NCBI RefSeq assembly: GCF_014197035.1 | Contig: NZ_JACIEU010000005.1 | Location: forward strand, 204,835 to 268,834 | From: Sphingobium scionense | GTDB lineage: Bacteria; Pseudomonadota; Alphaproteobacteria; Sphingomonadales; Sphingomonadaceae | Direction of reading: 5' to 3' | Length of the DNA stretch: 64,000 nucleotides | In this document: piece by piece, positions 8,750-15,998 of the stretch | Position numbering within the stretch: the stretch's first letter is position 1 | Layout of the letters: each line of letters starts with the position of its first letter | Translations under genes and position numbers: made by a program | The notes under the pieces: generated by a model | Database searches by the model: none | Told to the model about the DNA's origin: nothing | Seen by the model: the letters and a program-made list of their open reading frames with translations, nothing else

Positions 8750-9463
8750 TCAGGACGGGCGCGATCGCAGCCGCTGCAACCAGCCGGTGCCGGCGCCATA
8801 ATGGCCGGTCCAGGGCAGCAGTTGCCGGCGCACCGTCGTCGCTTGGGCGCAACCGACGATCAGGCTGATCACCGCCAGCGGAAAGGCAAGCGCCATGGTG
8901 GCGGGCATGGCAAAGGCGAGGATGATTGCCGAAAACCCGCCGCCAAAGGCCGCCAGGGTCGCCCGCAGGTCGCCGTCCGGGCCGCGCAGCCAGAACAGGC
9001 AGCCCGTAACGCCCAGCGCAAACATCGCGATATTCTGCATCGCGCCGGCCGGCACGATCGCACAGGCGGCGATCAGCCCAATCATCGCCAGCGCCGCGCG
9101 GCGCCATTGCCAGCCGCCGATCAGGCGCGTGAGCAAGGGATAGAGCAGCAATTCGCAGGTCAGCGCCGCCAGCAATATCGCGCCGGGTGTCGCTGCGCCC
9201 CCGCCGTCCGCGATGAAAGCCACGACGGCGCTGGCCGCCCAGGGCAGCATGCGCGACGGTGCCATGCGGATATGGCTGATCCAGCCCACCATGCCCGGCC
9301 GCAATGCCCAGCGCCGGTCGGCCTGTCGCAACTGGAAGGCGGACAGGGCGAAGAGGATCTGCACGCCCCAGGGCATATGGGCGGGGGACAGCAGCGGGGC
9401 GGCCAGGATCAGCCCCAGTATCAGTCCCTGAAGCCAACCCAATATCCGCAATTCCAGATTCAT
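8750..9463 (-). CDS. Multi-pass membrane protein of unknown function
   Basis: 237 residues with about six to seven predicted membrane helices (for example LGWLQGLILGLILAAPLL, FALGVTGCLFWL and ATMALAFPLAVISLIVG) and a basic tail. I do not recognise a family. Its start overlaps the stop of the upstream O-glycosylation ligase gene by four bases (ATGA), so it is translated in the same operon and may take part in the same surface-glycan process. That link is inference. Confidence 0.7.
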   Translation of the reverse strand: MNLELRILGWLQGLILGLILAAPLLSPAHMPWGVQILFALSAFQLRQADRRWALRPGMVGWISHIRMAPSRMLPWAASAVVAFIADGGGAATPGAILLAALTCELLLYPLLTRLIGGWQWRRAALAMIGLIAACAIVPAGAMQNIAMFALGVTGCLFWLRGPDGDLRATLAAFGGGFSAIILAFAMPATMALAFPLAVISLIVGCAQATTVRRQLLPWTGHYGAGTGWLQRLRSRPS

Positions 9464-10824
9464 GCCGTCACTCCCGCCTGCGCACCAGGCTGTTCGAAGA
9501 ACGGCACGCGATCCGCGTCCTTGCGCTTGCGGGTCAAATAAGTGTCGAGGCCGATCTGGAGCGACAACATCATGAAAATGAAGGGCTGATAGGCGATGCC
9601 CACGAACAGGGATCCGATCATGTAGACGACATGGCCCTGCTGCAGCGCCACCGCGAACGGCGCGATCCAGGCTTCGCCCGGCCCATCACGCTTGCGGTAC
9701 ATGCGCCGGATCGCCTCGGTGCGGACGAAGCAGCTGATGTGCAGCAAGGCCCAGAGGAAGAGGCCGAAATAGCCCTGCTCCCCCAGCATCTCGAAATAGG
9801 CGCTGTGATAGGCACGACCCTTGTCGGTGACCAGGCGGCGCTCGATCCGCTTCTCGTCGCCATCGCCGACCTCGCTCTGGGCGAAATAGGTGAAGCTGTT
9901 CTGGAGATAATTGTCGAAGCCGCCGCCGCCCGGATGGCTCTTCACATAGTCGAGCGTCCACATCCACACCGCGACGCGGGTGGAGGCGCTTTCGTCGCCC
10001 TGATGATTCTCGATCGTCTGCATCCGCTTGGTGAAGCTGGCGGGCAGGAAGGGGATGGCGGCCAGCGCGGCAAAGGCCAGCAGCGGGCCATAGACGAATT
10101 TGCGCTTCGACCGCATCAGCATCATGCCGGCCAGGATCACCAGGCAGACCAGGCCCGTGCGCGCTTCGGTGCCGATCGGCATCAACATGCAGGCCAGGCA
10201 CAGCGCATAGGCAAAGGCCTTCACCTTCCAGTCGGGCGGAAAGATGGTGCCATGCTGGGTCAGCCACAGGATGATCGGGATCAGCGCGATCGCCACGCAG
10301 GAAATGATGCTGCCCTCATACAGGCCGCTATTATTGTCGACCATCAGGTTGAGCACGCCATAGCCACCGCCCGACAGCGCGGTCTTCATGCCGCCATTGA
10401 TGATGATCGTGCTCGCGCACAGCACCATGAACAGCGCCAGCGCCTCGATCCGCAACCGCGTGCGCAGCACCAGCGGCAGGAACACGGCAAAGACGATCGC
10501 CTTCCACACCCACGCCCATTTGGTCGCGGCGTTGATCGGGAAATCGGCGGTCGCGGTCGTATAACCGCACCAGGCGAGCAGGACGAGCAGCAGCACCTGC
10601 CGCGCGGAAAAGCGGCAATCCTTCTTGTCGTCGACCAAGATCCAGGCCCCGACCGCACAGACGAAGGCGATCAGCGATATCGGGATCGAATTGAGCAGAT
10701 AATAGCAGAGCCGCTGCGGCGAGACGATGTCGATATAGGCGTAGATGATGATCAGCAGGAAGGGCCGCTTGAATCCCATCAGGAAGAACATGCCCAGAAA
10801 GGCGATGAAGAACAGGTCACGCAT
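9460..10824 (-). CDS. Putative O-glycosylation ligase, exosortase A system-associated
   Basis: About 454 residues and some ten membrane helices, with the long periplasmic loop of the Wzy/WaaL O-antigen ligase superfamily. The start MRDLFFIAFLGMFFLMGFKR and internal features such as YIDIVSPQRL match the exosortase-A-associated ligase group. The family is thought to transfer glycan to protein or lipid acceptors in strains that sort PEP-CTERM proteins. The ATG at 10824 overlaps the TGA of an upstream 45-codon frame; the frame is open to 10923 without an obvious better start. The exosortase-A-type glycosyltransferase gene is divergent and about 230 bases away, which supports the assignment. The exosortase itself is not in the window. 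Confidence 0.82.
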   Translation of the reverse strand: MRDLFFIAFLGMFFLMGFKRPFLLIIIYAYIDIVSPQRLCYYLLNSIPISLIAFVCAVGAWILVDDKKDCRFSARQVLLLVLLAWCGYTTATADFPINAATKWAWVWKAIVFAVFLPLVLRTRLRIEALALFMVLCASTIIINGGMKTALSGGGYGVLNLMVDNNSGLYEGSIISCVAIALIPIILWLTQHGTIFPPDWKVKAFAYALCLACMLMPIGTEARTGLVCLVILAGMMLMRSKRKFVYGPLLAFAALAAIPFLPASFTKRMQTIENHQGDESASTRVAVWMWTLDYVKSHPGGGGFDNYLQNSFTYFAQSEVGDGDEKRIERRLVTDKGRAYHSAYFEMLGEQGYFGLFLWALLHISCFVRTEAIRRMYRKRDGPGEAWIAPFAVALQQGHVVYMIGSLFVGIAYQPFIFMMLSLQIGLDTYLTRKRKDADRVPFFEQPGAQAGVTA

Positions 10825-10954
10825 CGGCGGCATCTCCGTCCGGCGATGCGGGGGGGGGATCGATGTCGCGATCCAGGTCCGGGCGCGACAGCAGCCGCCA
10901 GGCGGCCAGCAGGATGACGCCATGACTGATCAGCAGGGATAGGGTATCAATCAT
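10817..10954 (-). CDS. Possible small membrane protein upstream of the ligase, ending after a C9 tract
   Basis: A 45-codon frame too short for ordinary gene calling. It has an ATG at 10954, one hydrophobic segment (LSLLISHGVILLAAWRLL), then an acidic/proline tail, and a TGA that overlaps the ATG of the O-glycosylation ligase (ATGCGTGA). Nine consecutive C (coding strand; 10850-10858) lie near its end. Loss of one C would join this frame to the ligase without a stop. There is no strong Shine-Dalgarno. It may be a real small protein, a translational leader, or the true start of the ligase if the homopolymer length is wrong. Confidence 0.4.
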   Translation of the reverse strand: MIDTLSLLISHGVILLAAWRLLSRPDLDRDIDPPPASPDGDAADA

Positions 10955-11055
10955 TGCGTCTTTTGATCTGCCGGTTCTGGACTCTTGCCCCGGAAAATCC
11001 CTAGCGTGACAGAGTTGACGGGGCGTTAAACCTTTTTCGGCAAAAAGTTATCGCT

Positions 11056-12279
11056 ATGACTCGTATCCTCCATGTCCTCGATCACAGCCTGCCGATGCAC
11101 AGCGGCTACACGTTCCGCACGCGGGCGATCCTGCGGGCGCAATTGGCCAAGGGCTGGGATGTGCGGGGCCTTACCGGCCGGCGCCATGTCGCGGCGGGAC
11201 CGCAGGAGGAACTGGTCGATGGCCTGCATTTTCACCGCACGCCGGGTGAAGCGGCGGCCGGCAACGCGCTGCTGCGCGAATGGCGCGACATTTCCGCCCA
11301 TGCCGATGCGATCGAGTCGCTGGTGCGTCAGTGGCGGCCGGACATCATCCATGCCCATTCGCCGGTGCTCAACGCCATGGCCGCGCAGCGAGTCGCGCGC
11401 CGCCATGGCATTCCCCTGATCTACGAGATTCGCGCCTTCTGGGAGGATGCTGCAGTCGGCAATGGCACCGGCACGGAAGGCAGCCCCCGCTACTGGCTGA
11501 CGCGGCAGTTGGAGACCCACGCGGTCCGCGCCGCCGACGCGGTTGCCGTCATCTGCGAAGGACTGCGGTCCGATTTGGTCGCCCGTGGTATCGATTCCGC
11601 CAAGATCACGGTCTCGCCCAATGGCGTCGATCTCGATCAGTTCGGCGCGCCGGTGCCGCGTGACCCGGTCCTGACCGCGGAGTTGGGGCTTGAGGGGGCG
11701 GATGTCGTCGGCTTCATCGGCAGCTTCTATGATTATGAAGGGCTGGACGATCTGATCACCGCCATGCCGCGACTCGTGCGGGCGCGGCCCAGGGCAAAGC
11801 TGCTGCTGGTCGGCGGCGGGCCGATGGAACAGGCGCTGCGCGATCAGGCGCTGGCGTCGCCCTTTGCCGACCATATCGTTTTTGTCGGCCGGGTGCCGCA
11901 CGACCAGGTCGAACATTATTATGCCGAGGTCGATGTCCTTGCCTATCCGCGCAAGGCGATGCGCCTTACCGATCTGGTGACGCCATTGAAGCCCCTGGAG
12001 GCGATGGCGCAGGGCCGACTCGTCGCTGCGTCTAGCGTCGGCGGGCATCGCGAACTGATTGAGGATGGCGTGACCGGCACCCTGTTCGCACCGGACGATC
12101 CGGCTGCGATCGCGCAGGCGCTGGCAGGCATGTTCGCGGATCGCGGTTTCTGGGACGAGCGCCGCGTCGTTGCGCGCGACTTCGTTGAGAGGGAGCGTAA
12201 CTGGTCGTCAAACATTTTGCGTTATGAGCCTGTTTACCAGCGACTTCTGGGACGGGACTCGACCGCAAAGGCGGCTTGA
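11056..12279 (+). CDS. Glycosyltransferase, exosortase A system-associated (GT-B, family 4 style)
   Basis: 407 residues with a GT-B layout. The amino-terminal acceptor domain begins MTRILHVLDHSLPMHSGYTF, a hallmark of the exosortase-A-associated glycosyltransferase group. The carboxy-terminal donor domain has VVGFIGSFYDYEGLDDLI, LLLVGGGPMEQALR and the nucleotide-sugar site region YPRKAMRLTDLVTPLKPLEAMA. It is expected to add a sugar in exopolysaccharide or protein-glycan assembly linked to PEP-CTERM sorting. It diverges from the ligase operon, and a hypothetical membrane protein follows after 12 bases. The donor sugar is unknown. Confidence 0.88.
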   Translation: MTRILHVLDHSLPMHSGYTFRTRAILRAQLAKGWDVRGLTGRRHVAAGPQEELVDGLHFHRTPGEAAAGNALLREWRDISAHADAIESLVRQWRPDIIHAHSPVLNAMAAQRVARRHGIPLIYEIRAFWEDAAVGNGTGTEGSPRYWLTRQLETHAVRAADAVAVICEGLRSDLVARGIDSAKITVSPNGVDLDQFGAPVPRDPVLTAELGLEGADVVGFIGSFYDYEGLDDLITAMPRLVRARPRAKLLLVGGGPMEQALRDQALASPFADHIVFVGRVPHDQVEHYYAEVDVLAYPRKAMRLTDLVTPLKPLEAMAQGRLVAASSVGGHRELIEDGVTGTLFAPDDPAAIAQALAGMFADRGFWDERRVVARDFVERERNWSSNILRYEPVYQRLLGRDSTAKAA

Positions 12280-12291
12280 GGAACCACGGCG

Positions 12292-13464
12292 ATGCCGAAG
12301 TTCACACCGTCCAGGCGGGGACTGGCGATCATGGCGCTGGCAGCGGCAGGCTGCGGCATCCTGATCGTGCTGACCCTGCCGGTTGGCCTGGTGGAAATGC
12401 TGGTCGCTTCCAGCGGCCTGAGCGAAGCCATACCGGCGGCCGCCCCGCCGCTGGGCATGAAGGCAAGGCTGCTGCTGGCCGGTTTTGCCGCGCTGATGGG
12501 TGTAGGAATTGTGGCCGCCGTGCGGCGAAATGGATCGGATGCGCCGCACGGGCGCTTGAGAATAAGCGGAAGGCGCCATCCAGGCGTCCAAGGAGCAAGA
12601 AAAATGGGTTTCGCATTTGCCAAGCTGACCGCGCTTGCCCGCGGACGCAACGTGCCTGCCGCAGAAGAGGTCGCGCCCGCGCAACGCCGCGCCGACGCGC
12701 ATCCCGATGCGCCGCCCCGGCCTCCGATATTTGCCAGCCGCGACTTTGGCGGCGCCGATATTTTTGCGCGCCCCGAATCGGCCCGTCGCCGGCTTGTCGT
12801 CGACAATGATCCGATAGAGCCGATGGCACGCGTCGAAGCCCCGGCTGCATTTGTCCCGCCGCCGACACGGGAAGAGGTGCGCCAGGATGCATCGGGCATC
12901 GCACAGGCGCCCGCTTTTCCGCGTCCATTCGACGCCATGCCGGCTCTGTCGGTCAATCCGATCCCGCTCGGCCGACCGCCCTTCGCAGTGCCGGAGGACG
13001 CCATGTTCGAGCCTTGGGCGGAAGAGGATGTGGCTGAGCCTGCCGCCTTTCATGACGAAGAGGCCGAAATCGTTTCCGCCGTCGAGCCGGAGTTCGTTGT
13101 CGAACTGACTGATATCCTTGACGCCACGCCAATCTTTGCACCGCCGCAAGTCGATGTACCGGCTGCTGAAGACGTTGTGGAGACGAACGAGGCGGCGCCC
13201 GAACCGGCACCATTCGCGCCGCGTAGCGAACTGCCGCCGATCCGGACCGAACCCCGCATCGATACCATGTCGATCACCGAACTGACCGAGCGGCTGGAGC
13301 GGGCACTGACCCGGCGCGGCCGCCCCGCGACGGCACCGCGCGTGATTGCCGACATGCCGGTCGCATCGGCCGTGCCGGTACGTGAAGCGGTCTCGGAAGA
13401 TGTCGAGGATGCGCTGCGTGCCGCGCTCGGCACGCTGCGCACCATGACCGGTCGCCCCCGCTAG
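12292..13464 (+). CDS. Membrane-anchored hypothetical protein with long acidic, proline-rich region
   Basis: 390 residues. Two membrane helices lie at the start (about 11-35 and 57-78), followed by a long low-complexity region rich in Ala, Pro, Glu and Asp, and a short helical end (MSITELTERLERALTRRG, then EDVEDALRAALGTLRTM). I do not recognise a family. It follows the exosortase-associated glycosyltransferase by 12 bases and is probably in the same transcript, so a role in surface-polysaccharide assembly is possible but not shown. Confidence 0.65.
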   Translation: MPKFTPSRRGLAIMALAAAGCGILIVLTLPVGLVEMLVASSGLSEAIPAAAPPLGMKARLLLAGFAALMGVGIVAAVRRNGSDAPHGRLRISGRRHPGVQGARKMGFAFAKLTALARGRNVPAAEEVAPAQRRADAHPDAPPRPPIFASRDFGGADIFARPESARRRLVVDNDPIEPMARVEAPAAFVPPPTREEVRQDASGIAQAPAFPRPFDAMPALSVNPIPLGRPPFAVPEDAMFEPWAEEDVAEPAAFHDEEAEIVSAVEPEFVVELTDILDATPIFAPPQVDVPAAEDVVETNEAAPEPAPFAPRSELPPIRTEPRIDTMSITELTERLERALTRRGRPATAPRVIADMPVASAVPVREAVSEDVEDALRAALGTLRTMTGRPR

Positions 13465-13473
13465 ACGGCCCCC

Positions 13474-13845
13474 TTACCAGTCGCGGATGGTGAGAGCGGA
13501 CAACTCGATCCATTCGCCCTCCGCATCGCCGCGCAGGTCGTCGATCACCATGTCGGCGACGAAATGGCCCGGCAATGTCCATTCCGCATCCTGCAATTCG
13601 CTGGCCAGCACCTCCCGGCGCGCGCGCAGGCTGCCGCCGGCCACGCGCAACAGGATGACATGGCGCCGCCCCTCGAACAGGGCGCTGGCCCAGGGGCGAC
13701 TGACGGCGCGCTCGACCGTTGCCGGTTCCCCGATGCGCGCGATCAATTGCACCAGCAACTGGGCCAGCGGATCGGCCTCGCGCCGCACCCACTCTCGATT
13801 GCGGAGCAGATTGGCGCCCATGCGCAACATGTCGGTGCTTGTCAT
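13474..13845 (-). CDS. Hypothetical protein, 123 residues, coupled to the small upstream gene
   Basis: The ATG at 13845 overlaps the TGA of the upstream 61-residue gene (ATGA), giving 123 residues. The frame extends further upstream only through other coding. The protein is mixed alpha/beta with basic patches (SLRARREVLASELQDAEWTL) and an acidic end (DDLRGDAEGEWIELSALTIRDW). No family is recognised. The two small genes diverge from an S24 repressor gene across an operator-like array and so are probably its regulated partners. Confidence 0.6.
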   Translation of the reverse strand: MTSTDMLRMGANLLRNREWVRREADPLAQLLVQLIARIGEPATVERAVSRPWASALFEGRRHVILLRVAGGSLRARREVLASELQDAEWTLPGHFVADMVIDDLRGDAEGEWIELSALTIRDW

Positions 13846-14027
13846 TGGCCCATGCTCCTGCGATATTCGTTCATGAAATGTTCTATTCGTCTTTTCACTC
13901 GATCGCCCGGGTCGCGTCCCAAGCGCATGTCGAAGACCAGGCGTGGGTCGCGCACGGCATCGCGACCGAACCGCGTCGGCGCTATCCGATGGTCTCGCAG
14001 GAATTTCTCGATCGTGCGCAGCAGCAT
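13842..14027 (-). CDS. Small basic protein, possible helix-turn-helix
   Basis: 61 residues with GGAGA about nine bases before its ATG. The composition is basic. The pattern RTIEKFLRDHRIAPTRFGRDAVRDPRLVFDMR... looks like a compact helix-turn-helix (RFGRDAV then PRLVFDMR as helices two and three), followed by RVKRRIEHFM. This may make it a small DNA-binding protein. It heads a two-gene unit reading away from the S24 repressor gene, with the palindromic sites at 14073-14126 in between. Function is inference only. Confidence 0.65.
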   Translation of the reverse strand: MLLRTIEKFLRDHRIAPTRFGRDAVRDPRLVFDMRLGRDPGDRVKRRIEHFMNEYRRSMGQ

Positions 14028-14072
14028 GGACGGAACTCTCCTCTTTCGAGCCGATTCGCCCCCTGCGAATCA

Positions 14073-14126
14073 ATAGGTAATTTCCTATCTCATATTCATT
14101 TTCCTACTTGTCTAGGAAAATTCCTA
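14073..14126. promoter_or_regulatory. Operator array between the S24 repressor gene and the divergent small genes
   Basis: Three related AT-rich half-site groups in a GC-rich region: ATAGGTAA/TTTCCTAT (14073-14088), TTTTCCTA (14099-14106) and TAGGAAAATTCCTA (14113-14126). TTTTCCTA and TAGGAAAA form a perfect 8-bp inverted repeat around CTTGTC. The common core is TAGGNAATTNCCTA-like. The spacing, and the position between divergent genes of which one encodes a HTH/S24 regulator, point to autoregulation. Confidence 0.65.
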
Positions 14127-14142
14127 TCATTATGGATGCAAC

Positions 14143-14811
14143 ATGGATGAAGCGCAGGATGCCCGGGCTGCCCTCGATCGGCTGATCGTCGAACGCGGGG
14201 AAAATTATGCCGATCTCTCGCGGCTGATCGGGCGCAATCCCGCCTATATCCAGCAATTCATCAAGCGCGGCACGCCGCGCAAGCTGGATGAGGAGGATCG
14301 TCGCATCCTGGCGCGCTATTTCGGCGTGGCGGAAACGATGCTGGGCAGCTCTCCGCCGGCTGGCGCGCCGATCCCGCGTGCGCGTGGCTTGCCGGCGGTG
14401 GTCGCGGTGCCGCGCCTGTCGCTCGGCGCTTCGGCCGGCGCGGGGTCACTGGATGAGGATGAACGTGTGGCCGGTGTGATGGCGTTCGACGCGCAATGGC
14501 TGCGCCATCTGGGCGTCCGGCCGCAGCGTGTGTCGATCATCCGGGTCGATGGCGAATCGATGGCGCCCACGCTCAGCGACGGCGACGACATCATGGTCGA
14601 TCATGAGGATGAAGCCCCCCGCTTGCGCGACGGCGTCTATGTGCTGCGGCTCGATGGCGTGCTGATGGTCAAGCGGATCGCGATGGGGCCATTGCGCGGC
14701 CGGTTCAGCGTGCTCAGCGACAATCCGCATTATCCCGACTGGACCGATATCGATCCGGCGATGGTGGTGATCGTCGGTCGGGTCGTCTGGACAGGCAGGC
14801 GGCTGGTCTGA
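14143..14811 (+). CDS. S24-family LexA/CI-like transcriptional regulator
   Basis: 222 residues. An amino-terminal helix-turn-helix-like domain (about 5-60, RGENYADLSRLIGRNPAYIQ) is followed by an S24 peptidase fold. The serine is in DGESMAPTLSDGDDIMVD and the lysine in DGVLMVKRIA, with the usual SVLSDNPHYPDW segment. Such proteins repress transcription and can self-cleave when RecA is activated, or act in a signal-dependent way. It is not LexA itself: the HTH differs and no canonical cleavage site is obvious (a short ASAGAG stretch near residue 97 is the likely linker). The operator array lies directly upstream. Confidence 0.82.
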   Translation: MDEAQDARAALDRLIVERGENYADLSRLIGRNPAYIQQFIKRGTPRKLDEEDRRILARYFGVAETMLGSSPPAGAPIPRARGLPAVVAVPRLSLGASAGAGSLDEDERVAGVMAFDAQWLRHLGVRPQRVSIIRVDGESMAPTLSDGDDIMVDHEDEAPRLRDGVYVLRLDGVLMVKRIAMGPLRGRFSVLSDNPHYPDWTDIDPAMVVIVGRVVWTGRRLV

Positions 14812-14880
14812 GAAGCCAGCACCGTCTTTGAAAGGCACCTGGCCTTTCCTATGTCGAACATAAACAGGGAAAGGCTGGTC

Positions 14881-15798
14881 GTGAACGATAATGGCGCGGT
14901 GATCCGCAAGGCGATCGCATGGCACGGTGCACCGATGGCGCTGGCGACGGTGGTGTCCACCTGGGGATCGGCGCCGCGCCCGCGTGGCAGCCATATGATC
15001 GTGCATCAGGACGGCCGGTTGGAAGGCAGCATATCGGGCGGCTGTGTCGAAACCGACGTCCTGCAACGCGCTGCCGAAGTGATCGCCGGCCGGCCCGGCC
15101 ATGTCGCGCGCTATGGCGTGGCCGATGGCGATGCCTGGGAGGTCGGCCTGCCTTGTGGTGGCGAGATCAGCATATTGGTGCAACCGGTGGGCGAGGGCGG
15201 TTTTGCCCCAGAGCTGTTCGACCGGATCGCGGCGGCAAGCGCGCGCGGCCGCGCCCTCGCTCTGTCGACCGATCTGGACAGCGGCGTCACGCGTGAGGGC
15301 GTGGTCGAGGGGCAGTTCGTCAACCGCTATGACCCGCCCCGACGCCTGCTGATCGTCGGCGCGGTGCAGATCGCCCAGTCGCTCGCGGCCCTCGCACAGG
15401 CGATCGACGTCGCGCCGGTGGTGATCGATCCACGCGGCCGTTTCCTGACGGCGGAGCGTTTCCCCGGCATCGAGCTGGACGACCGCTGGCCTGACGCGGC
15501 GATCGCCGCGCGCCATCCCGGCGAATCCACCGCCGTCGTGACCTTGAGCCACGACATCAAGATCGACGATCCAGCACTGATCGCCGCGCTCGCCGCGCCG
15601 ACCGGCTATGTCGCGGCGCTGGGATCACGGCGCAGCCATGCCGCGCGGCTGGAACGGCTGGCCGTCCAGGGATTCGGAACGGCCGATCTTGCCCGGATCG
15701 ACGGACCGGCGGGCCTCGATATCGGCGCGATCGGCGCGGCGGAAATCGCTTTGTCGATCACCGCCGGCATGGTCGCCGGATTCAACGCCCGCCGCTGA
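14881..15798 (+). CDS. XdhC family protein (molybdoenzyme maturation)
   Basis: About 305 residues from the GTG at 14881, which has GGAAAGG at a good distance; an ATG at 14851 would add ten residues. The amino-terminal XdhC/CoxI domain has VVSTWGSAPRPRGSHM and EGSISGGCVETDV. The carboxy-terminal Rossmann-type domain has RLLIVGAVQIAQSLAALA and later GYVAALGSRRSHAARLERL. XdhC proteins bind molybdenum cofactor and help load sulfurated cofactor into xanthine dehydrogenase-type enzymes. No molybdoenzyme genes are next to it. It is convergent with the cstA unit, with a shared hairpin at the ends. Confidence 0.88.
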   Translation: MNDNGAVIRKAIAWHGAPMALATVVSTWGSAPRPRGSHMIVHQDGRLEGSISGGCVETDVLQRAAEVIAGRPGHVARYGVADGDAWEVGLPCGGEISILVQPVGEGGFAPELFDRIAAASARGRALALSTDLDSGVTREGVVEGQFVNRYDPPRRLLIVGAVQIAQSLAALAQAIDVAPVVIDPRGRFLTAERFPGIELDDRWPDAAIAARHPGESTAVVTLSHDIKIDDPALIAALAAPTGYVAALGSRRSHAARLERLAVQGFGTADLARIDGPAGLDIGAIGAAEIALSITAGMVAGFNARR

Positions 15799-15817
15799 TC
15801 AGGCGACGCCGATCAGC
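15794..15817. terminator. Possible bidirectional hairpin between xdhC-like and ybdD-like genes
   Basis: GCTGATC (15794-15800) and GATCAGC (15811-15817) form a 7-bp inverted repeat across the convergent gene ends, overlapping both stop regions. There is no clear T-run on either strand, so the assignment is weak. Confidence 0.3.
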
Positions 15818-15998
15818 AGCACTTTCCGCCATTTTTTCCACCATAGCGTGCCTCCTGCCGGTTGCGGAAAAAGGCGGTGCGGTCCATCGGCGCATGGCCG
15901 GGATGATGGTGGCGCATATGGCGCAGATAGGCGTCATAGTCGGGCTGGCCGACCATGAGGTGCATCATGCGCCGCAGCGTGTGGAGGAGATGGCTCAT
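15813..15998 (-). CDS. YbdD/YjiX-family small protein, partner of CstA
   Basis: 61 residues with the family features MVGQPDYDAYLRHMRHHHPG (compare GxPDYxxYxxHxxxxHP) and DRTAFFRNRQEARYGG. The ATG at 15998 overlaps the TGA of cstA by four bases. In enterobacteria the YbdD/YjiX proteins are encoded directly after CstA-type carriers and are needed for their pyruvate uptake. The same pairing here supports a joint role. It ends in a cysteine pair (KCC). Confidence 0.9.
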   Translation of the reverse strand: MSHLLHTLRRMMHLMVGQPDYDAYLRHMRHHHPGHAPMDRTAFFRNRQEARYGGKNGGKCC

